From: Carex sylvatica
Lineage: Eukaryota; Streptophyta; Magnoliopsida; Poales; Cyperaceae
Length of the DNA: 16,967 bases
Direction: 5' to 3'
Assembly (NCBI GenBank): GCA_964058845.1
Contig: CAXKVR010000824.1
Location: 1-16,967, forward strand
Shown here: piece by piece, positions 8,657 through 16,967 of the stretch
Layout of the letters: each line of letters opens with the position of its first letter
Position numbering within the stretch: position 1 is the stretch's first letter
Notes under the pieces: model-generated
Told to the model about the DNA's origin: nothing
What the model saw: only the letters and a program-made list of their open reading frames with translations
Databases searched by the model: none
Translations under genes and position numbers: made by a program

Positions 8657-8685
8657 TATGTGACCTGATAAAATCAGGTTACATA
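8657..8685 (-). promoter_or_regulatory. Stem-loop downstream of the peroxidase stop (3' UTR)
   Basis: Arms 8657-8669 and 8673-8685 pair over 13 bp with one wobble around the loop AAA. The position, 36-64 bp past the stop at 8721, would place it in the 3' UTR if cleavage occurs beyond it. The role is unknown; mRNA stability or 3'-end formation are guesses. Confidence 0.5.
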
Positions 8686-8711
8686 GTAATTATAAATTAA
8701 TTATTCAACTA

Positions 8712-8717
8712 TTTATT
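8712..8717 (-). terminator. AATAAA motif just after the peroxidase stop
   Basis: The minus strand reads AATAAA four bases after the TAG. This is unusually close for a poly(A) signal, so a different element farther downstream may be the one used. Confidence 0.25.
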
Positions 8718-8720
8718 TAA

Positions 8721-10500
<1,780 letters not shown>

Positions 10501-10575
10501 TGTCAGAGGAGGTTTAAAGGTTAAGAGAAAAGGGAGGTGTATTTTGATGAGATGAAAGATGGCAAGAATCAAGGC

Positions 10576-10583
10576 TATTTATA
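10576..10583 (-). promoter_or_regulatory. TATA box of the peroxidase gene
   Basis: The minus strand reads TATAAATA about 76 bp before the ATG at 10500, next to a C-rich run. Transcription would start near 10545-10550, giving a leader of about 45-50 nt and excluding the ATG at 10572. Confidence 0.75.
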
Positions 10584-10589
10584 AGGGGG

Positions 10590-10923
10590 AGCATATGTAT
10601 CATATAATGAATTTAATTTTTTTATAATAATGCAGTCCATTTCCAAGTTACAACAAATGTTCCCCAGTTGTCATTTCAAAATGATATTAACTCAAACCTA
10701 TGAAAAAGTTGGCTTGAAACAAGGGGATCAAATGTTATATTCCATGCAGATTGGATTTGATATGTGATTTAATTTGAATAGACAACTTTCCAAGATAAAC
10801 ACGAAAATAACTATATTTAAAATCCTGAACAATACATTGTCCATCACCAACTTACATTTATCGGGTCCTTTGCAAACGACATCAGAACCCCCAACCTTCC
10901 CTCTCTCTCCCCCCCCCCCCCCC

Positions 10924-10972
<49 letters not shown>

Positions 10973-11620
10973 AAAGTTTATGAAACATTTTAATGTATAC
11001 GCATGAAAATGCAGTTTGAAATGAAACACCAGCTGGGGTTTATGAAAAAATGTGAAGCACAAGCTTTCTTCTATTAAAAGAATTTGATGAATTAAATTGT
11101 TTTCTAATACTTATTGAAACTGTCATAATTTATCATGAGGTTCAAATGCTTCTACTTTTGTTAACTCTATCAAGCCTAAATTTGTAAAACTTTAGTGACT
11201 TTAATTTAAAATTTAAATGTCAAAATAAAACAGTTAGTATTGATCTATGCCATTTTCTCTAAATACATTAAAGATTGCAATATTTCAATTTTATTTTTAT
11301 TGAAATCAAGAGTTTGTAAGAATTACACTAATATCGATAACTTCTAGACATTGATTTCTTTCTTCTTTTTCTCAAAACATGATGATTATGGTAATGCTAG
11401 AATAATCTGGGTTACGTTAGCTCTACCAGGCATGAATTAAGATCCAGTTAAAGAATAAGATCCGTATTATTTATTTCAGTTTAACATGAATTTTAAAGAC
11501 CCCTATGCATTTAGCAGACTTGAAATAAGTCTAGATCGTATTTCCCAGATTCGTCCTGATAAAAATATTTTGATATCACCGTGACAACTTGATAATTGCA
11601 TTTTTCAGAATAGTCCTGAT
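10590..11620. other. Peroxidase upstream region and intergenic DNA
   Basis: The part next to 10583 would carry the distal peroxidase promoter. No factor sites were clear enough to list. No gene was recognised. It contains the C16-A46 tract and a weak third copy of the 8487-8579 repeat near 11462-11545. Confidence 0.4.
10909..10970 (+). repeat. C16-A46 double homopolymer
   Basis: Sixteen C (10909-10924) are followed directly by 46 A (10925-10970), after a short CT repeat. The long A run could be the tail of an old retroposed copy, but no matching element or target duplication was found upstream. The true length is doubtful in any assembly. Confidence 0.9.
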
Positions 11621-11626
11621 AAAAAT

Positions 11627-12040
11627 TGACACACCCTGAACCAGAAATTCGAATTAGAGCGTGGTTAATCCCCGCTTCGTGTCCATTAAATTAGTTAAAC
11701 ACACAAGACTGAACAAATAAAAACAAATTTGTATCATAAAAGATATATACAAGTCATCCAATCCATATCGACAACATAAGGTATTTATACAGTTCATGTC
11801 ACAAATATAAAATAACACAATGACTAAGAAGAGGATTCATGTGACATGCTTCAAAGATACATAATACCACTAATCATTAAAACCAAACAAAAGTCCTAAA
11901 AAGCAAATAAAAGAGCAGTTCCTTGCGAATCCTTATGTCCGATCATCTCTGTATCTAAAAACCCACAAACTACTGTGGGCGAGTGATAAGTCACTCAGTA
12001 TGGAATCTAAAACCTCTCTTTTAGAGATCTTCTCAGGTCA
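11627..12040 (-). mobile_element. Probable Ty3/Gypsy LTR remnant (solo or truncated)
   Basis: The plus strand begins TGACACACCCTGAACC and continues with ATTAGAGCGTGGTTAATCC, which resembles the complement of the TGTCACACCCC-type end of plant Gypsy LTRs. Farther in are a minus-strand TATA-like TGTATAAATACC near 11780-11790 and GGGCGAGTGATAAGTCACTC near 11977-11996, reminiscent of the GAGTGA...CTCAGTA block of such LTRs. No gag or pol coding is seen beside it. The right boundary is approximate and no target duplication was confirmed. Confidence 0.35.
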
Positions 12041-13247
12041 GAATACCTTAATTACACATCTAAACTGTTTTATAGGTTCTAATGTTCGTATGCAATTCAT
12101 AGGTTCGAAATTCGGATGAGAGAAATTATTTGTTGTAATAACAAAGATATTAAATAGTTGGGTGACTTGACCTCTAATTTTGACTGAAAAAAAAAAAACG
12201 TTGGCAAGCAATTTTAATATAATTAATACTTCTTACAAAATTAATAGAAGCTTCAAAATAGAAAAGTGCAATAAATGTGACTATCTTGTCATGATTTAAT
12301 TGATCTATTATGACAAAATGCAAAAATTGTCCAAAATAAAATACAAAAAAGTAATATAATAATATAACAATACAAGGTTCAATACACATATACTAGGATA
12401 TCAAAGTCGTATTGGAAGTGCATGAAATTAACTATATAACATAATAATACGAATCAATGTAAAACACCCAGTGTTTGTAAAGTAACAGGAAATGCTAGAG
12501 TACAACAAGCATGAAAATGCTAATAGCCACACTGACATCAGAAGAGTATTTAAAACATCCATTGAATTTGACCCACATCAACGCATTATAATCCCTGTTA
12601 ACATCTAATATCAGACTGTATTGAAAACATCTATTGACGCACATCAATGTAAATTAGCACCACCGAAATAAAATGTATCTTACATCTAAAAAGATCCTCA
12701 CACCACATTTACAATAGAAACAATTGTTAGTATTGTGATCTAGAATTCATTTATAGGATGATTAATGTATTCTAAACTCTATTCATGTAATTGAATGATT
12801 TCCTTATTGTTTATTGAGTATTTTATTATTCATAGATCATTCGGGTTAAGAACTTGAAATTGAGGAACACTTAATAAATACTCTGAAGTATTCATAGTCT
12901 TGATAATTAACAAAGAACATTAATTATCAATGAAATATTAGTATTTAGATTAGATGATGATCAGAGATCAGGGGATTGGACATGACCCAAAGTAAAATAA
13001 TTAATATGGATTGTGTTTGTGTCATTTATGTTTTATTTATATCGAGAGTTTTGAGGTATAAGATAGTTGTTTCTTCCACACGGGAGTACATATCCGTGGA
13101 TATTAACCAACATTGTCTGTAACTGGTTGCCATACATATTATATCTCAGTATGTATCTCGTGTTGATAGATAATAATTATCAAGAATACCATGTTCCTCA
13201 TGTAAATAAGTTATGATATCATTGGGCACTTGACAAAATAATACAAT
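12041..13247. other. Intergenic DNA, no gene recognised
   Basis: The stretch is AT-rich with no convincing ORF. The segment 12740-13247 is somewhat more complex in composition and may be the non-coding interior of an old retroelement that resumes after the possible insertion at 13248-15431. That is inference. Confidence 0.35.
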
Positions 13248-13742
13248 GGCCCCGTTCGGCAACATGCATTAAGGGGTGAAGGAATAAGGGCTTAAGGAGC
13301 GCTAAGGAACTCATGTTCGGCAAGTAAAAGATTAAGATGAAAGATGGATTAAACATAAAAAAAGTCTACTTTATTATGTGACAAGAGACAAAGACCAATA
13401 TACCTCCATTCTTAATTGTTATATAAGATTATTGAAACGGTAATTAATTCATTGTTTTTCACATTATATTATATTTAAATTAATTTCAGAAAATTAATTT
13501 TAGGAATGAGTACTGGAGACATATTTTAGGAAATGAATTTTAAATTAACCATAAACCCTTATTCAAGGAATGAGTACTGGATACATACTAGTACATATGG
13601 TGTGGCATCTGGTACAGATGCAATCTTAAAACACAAACAAACATTTTTTTCAATTTAAGTTCATATTTTATCTGACTTCTTTCAAAAAGTGCAAATTGCT
13701 AAAAATTAAGTTATAACTCTTATACAAATATACAGATGCTTT

Positions 13743-13995
13743 TTGTCAATAGTTTGGTATCTGACTTTTTTTTGATAATATCTCTTATACAAATCAGAAA
13801 ATTTGGACAAAATGGGAAAAATTGAGGAATGCATACAATTGAACCAATTTATCATTTGTCGTTCTATATTATATTTTCTTATCAATGCTAGCAGTTCTAG
13901 TCAAAATACAACAATAAGTAAAGCGTACCAGTACTGAATCCTCATCTAAAAAATATCTTCTATTGGACCAATACCGGATACCAAACTATTGACAA
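13743..13995. repeat. Perfect 18-bp inverted repeat, 215 bp apart
   Basis: TGTCAATAGTTTGGTATC at 13744-13761 is the exact complement of 13977-13994, with one more pair outside. The interior has no coding. It may be a small nested fold-back element with eroded interior. Confidence 0.6.
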
Positions 13996-14037
13996 TTTTG
14001 GCCCTACCAAAAATGCATACAATCACCAAAAATGCAT

Positions 14038-14157
14038 GAAATTGAGAAGGCAATGAATTTTCTACATTACCTGATTTTTTTAAAGAGCATCCACATGTGA
14101 AATTTAGAAGGCAATGGATTTTCTACATGACATGATTTCTAAAGGGCATCCTGATGT
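14038..14157 (+). repeat. About 60-bp tandem duplication
   Basis: Units 14038-14098 and 14099-14157 share GAAATT.AGAAGGCAATG, ATTTTCTACAT and AAAG.GCATCC in the same order. A 2-bp length difference and scattered substitutions show age. Confidence 0.8.
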
Positions 14158-15436
14158 CATGATCATTTCTAATAAAAATCCCTTTCCCTTCTAACCAGTT
14201 ACAATATCCTTAAACTAATGTTAAAAAAAAAAAATCAAAATTGGATATATCTAGATACACATTCAACTTAATTTTAGTGAGAAACAGTGACTACCAGTAC
14301 TGGTACAGGGGTAAACTAGCATTAATTTCAATACATAATTAAAGAAGGCTGCAACAAACCAACTACCATAGTTATATTCAATAGACAGCAATACAAATTT
14401 CAATACAAATTTCATTCCATGCTTATCACAAATTTACAAAAAGGACCACTTATATTTGTGTATCTATATTTTGTTGAAACAGTAGACAGTGTAAACGAAG
14501 ATCCTAATCGAGTTTCTTTTTATTTGTTTTTGAGAATATATAAAAGAGAATCTAAGACATCACATAAAAATTCAAGTACAAACTTTTTTTTCTCTGATTG
14601 TAGGTGTGCAAGGTTAGTCCAAATAAAAAGGACAAGATTGCAATTAGACATACCAATCTATTTACACAAAGCTCTCAAGTCAGTACCAAAATTAGACTTT
14701 ATAATATTTCTTAGTCGAATCTTTATGCTTATGGCCAATAGAGTTGAGAAAATTTCAATTACAGTATAACCAAGAGGCTCATGCTTATTCATGAAAAAAA
14801 TTAATCTAATTTGCACAATTAGTTTATTTTACTAAGTGAATCAGACCATGGTTCATATGTAAAAGCTCAACATTGGTAAAAGCACTCAAGAGATTTGAGT
14901 CATAAAAAAACATAAAAAAAAATAGAAAAATGAGATGTACTGAGAAAATCGAAAACTGGTCAAATAAAAAAAAGAAAAAGAAAAAGTAACTTGTATAAAA
15001 ATAGAAGTTGCATATGAAAGCACTTCACTAAAATAGAAAAAAGAAAAAGGTGGTTTGAATCAAAGCTGAGGTGAAGAAATAATATTAGTGTGAAAAATCA
15101 AAGTTAACTACTACATCATGGAGTGAAGAATAAAAGTTGCATCTATCTTGAAATAGAAAAATGAAAATCACTCAACAACAATGCGAAAGGAAATCAGGTG
15201 ACAAAAGGCATGAGTGATAAACCAATCTGAACAAAGGTTTAAAATAAATATGCACTTTTTGGCCTTAAGGAAGCGATTTGAACGGTAAAATCTTGAGGGG
15301 GTCCCTGGATTAAGATGTTGCACTAAGGAGGGTTCTTAATCTTGCAAAAGGAGTTGTTGTTTGGTAAGATTAACATAGATTAAGAGTTAAAGGAGTCTTA
15401 AGAAGTCTTAATCTTGTCTAGCCGAATATGCACAAT

Positions 15437-16249
15437 ATGTACACATATGATTAAGAGTTAATCATAATTATTGGATTATTTTAAAATAAAGAAATGAATA
15501 GATTTGTAATAATGACACATTCTTACCTTGGATCTATTTATAATATCACGAGACATGAAATTGACTCAAGGCAATTATTGCTTTGGAGATCGTGATATAG
15601 CTGGTACTTATCAACTGTGTCCTTTGGATAACTACAATGCATATTCTATCTGCAACTTGTAATTTATGAAATTGAAAGGAGTTTCGAATTTCATTGTCCA
15701 ATGACATAAATCTCATAGGGTCACACTAATAAGAAATAAATTATAAAGGTTTCTTATTTTATTTGACATGTGTGATATGACTAATAAATTAATTTCTCTA
15801 GTTAAACATTATATTTTATCGTTTGTACATTTTATTTTTATAGGTAAAGTGGTCAGTATTCAATATTTTGATGATTTATTTGTGTGTTCATTAAATCGAG
15901 AAAAAAGAATTAAAAAATAATCGAAAAATTTAATTTTGCCTTTTTGTCACTTTTTTTTGTGAAAATAATTACTAATAACTAACATTAACTGTCAATAATT
16001 TTCTATAACTGCAATATCCGAAAGTACAGTTTGAAAGTATAATTTTTTTGTTATGTAGTTGAAGTTGCAATATGTTTTTAACTATTATGAGACCACTTCA
16101 AATAGTTACGGGATGTTTTGTGATTAACTGATATATTTTATGTGATATATTGTATAATTATACATCATGTAGAAGTAGTTTTACAGTATTCGCACAAGTC
16201 AAAACTGTGGACAAATAGTGGACAGAAGTCTGTGAACAATTAGACGCTT
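15437..16249. other. Intergenic DNA, no gene recognised
   Basis: AT-rich, with no supported exon on either strand. A less repetitive part at 15520-15760 could be the continuation of the 12740-13247 segment on the far side of the insertion, but this is not shown. Confidence 0.35.
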
Positions 16250-16967
16250 TTCAAATTAAAATGCTTTTAAGATTAATTAATTTGCTTGACTCATACAATT
16301 AAGAAACTTGACCGAACTGAACTTTCCTAAAATCCAACACAATATTTAAAGGTATATCACATACGCGTACTTAACTTGATTTTTTTTAATTAAATCATCT
16401 TTACTGACAATGCTAAGCAGCACCAAATTTTGCTTAAAATATCTGTTTTGAACCAAATTTATTACGTATAACTTCATAAATGCCAATGCCTTGTTGATAA
16501 CTTTTATAGTCACCAAAAATATACTTCCTTGTGGATTTGTGCACGATTCCATGAATGAAACCACAAATTTGGATTTCTATGGAATCAAATCATAATTTCT
16601 TTTAGTAAATGAAATTTGTCTAAAGCAATATAAAAAATAAAAAATAAAAACTTTAGAACCGTATTTAATTCATGAGTGGTTGCAAGCCATTGATCAGTTT
16701 GCTTCTTTACCATATTTCGTCTTATATAGGCGATTCTAAGAAAACACGAATTACTTAAAATGGTTTACTAAAACATTCTATTCAACGACAATACGACACC
16801 TCAGCGCCAACGAGGTGAAATAAATCTGAGATGTCCGTTATTGATTCTTCTGCGTTCTTCTCGTTGCTCTCCAGTTTTCCCGTTATGCTCTCTCCAGTAC
16901 TGATGGAAACGGTCTCATTATGCAGCTAGGTTACTCGGATACTCCAGTTTGGCAGCCGTACCTCCTT
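16250..16967 (-). pseudogene. Decayed partial duplicate of BLOS1 (open at window edge)
   Basis: From about 16250 the sequence matches 5970-6465: BLOS1 intron 2, then the last part of exon 2. The minus strand still reads KKQTDQWLATTHELNTVLK. Right after it, at about 16717, the sequence jumps to the match of 7703-7914. So about 1.2 kb, covering the rest of exon 2, intron 1, exon 1 and the Site II promoter, is missing. Exon 3 is not found on the other side. The exon 2 donor has lost a G (CTAAAG followed by T). About 45 bp present near 6183-6228 is also absent. It cannot make BLOS1. The order and direction are the same as in the intact locus, so segmental duplication with deletion is likelier than retroposition. 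Confidence 0.75.

Larger units (their letters stand above)
13243..15436. mobile_element. Possible 2.2-kb non-autonomous transposon (13248-15431)
   Basis: The left end reads GGCCCCGTTCGGCAA, of the type seen at ends of plant DNA transposons. The right end reads TAGCCGAATATGC. ACAAT occurs on both sides (13243-13247 and 15432-15436). A subterminal inverted match pairs GTTCGGCAAGTAAAAGATTAAGA from 13315 with the complement of 15406-15427 (ATTCGGCTAGACAAGATTAAGA). No transposase was seen. The ends are not a clean inverted repeat, so boundaries and superfamily are uncertain. Confidence 0.4.

Noticed and set aside
10774..11062. Open frames across the C16-A46 tract on both strands
   Set aside because: The Lys, Phe and Gly runs are translations of the homopolymers.
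14419..14769. 116-codon open frame on the plus strand
   Set aside because: It has no recognisable motif, lies inside a repeat-rich segment, and its composition is that of AT-rich non-coding DNA.

Overview
This window reads as nuclear DNA of a flowering plant. The evidence is an AT-rich background, intron-containing genes with GT-AG junctions, a class III secretory peroxidase with the classic plant four-exon layout, a plant-type BLOS1 gene, Site II (GGCCCA/TGGGCT) promoter motifs and many decayed non-autonomous transposons. Nothing bacterial, organellar or viral was recognised. I could not settle the order or family.

Three genes are supported. (1) Plus strand, CDS 1087-1461: an intronless small basic protein with a VPFxWExxPGTPK motif, a plant family of unknown function. 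It has a TATA box, an AUG-rich leader, a TC/CA microsatellite just before the start and a poly(A) signal. (2) Minus strand, 7271 to 5869: a three-exon gene for BLOS1 (BLOC-1 subunit 1, GCN5L1 family), 132 aa. It is easy to miss because no exon exceeds 206 bp. Its proximal promoter carries Site II motifs and its leader a GA/CT tract. (3) Minus strand, 10500 to 8721: an intact four-exon class III peroxidase (320 aa) with signal peptide, catalytic histidines, calcium ligands, eight structural cysteines and one extra cysteine.

The rest is mostly intergenic DNA with repeats. A decayed BLOS1 duplicate lies at about 16250-16967. It keeps intron 2, the end of exon 2 and the far-upstream region, but about 1.2 kb between them, including exon 1, is missing. 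A 223-bp hAT-like MITE with 8-bp target duplications is at 4999-5221. A 194-bp fold-back element with 55-bp inverted arms is at 7971-8164. A pair of related repeats in opposite orientation brackets the last peroxidase exon. A probable Ty3/Gypsy LTR remnant starts at 11627. A possible 2.2-kb insertion (13248-15431) is flanked by ACAAT and contains a 61-bp tandem duplication and a perfect 18-bp inverted repeat. A C16-A46 homopolymer lies at 10909-10970.

The three genes share no evident pathway: peroxidase acts in the cell wall or apoplast, BLOS1 in endosomal/vacuolar sorting, and the small basic protein is of unknown role. I found no convincing new multi-gene system. The most informative features are the BLOS1 gene with its deleted copy and the fold-back elements.
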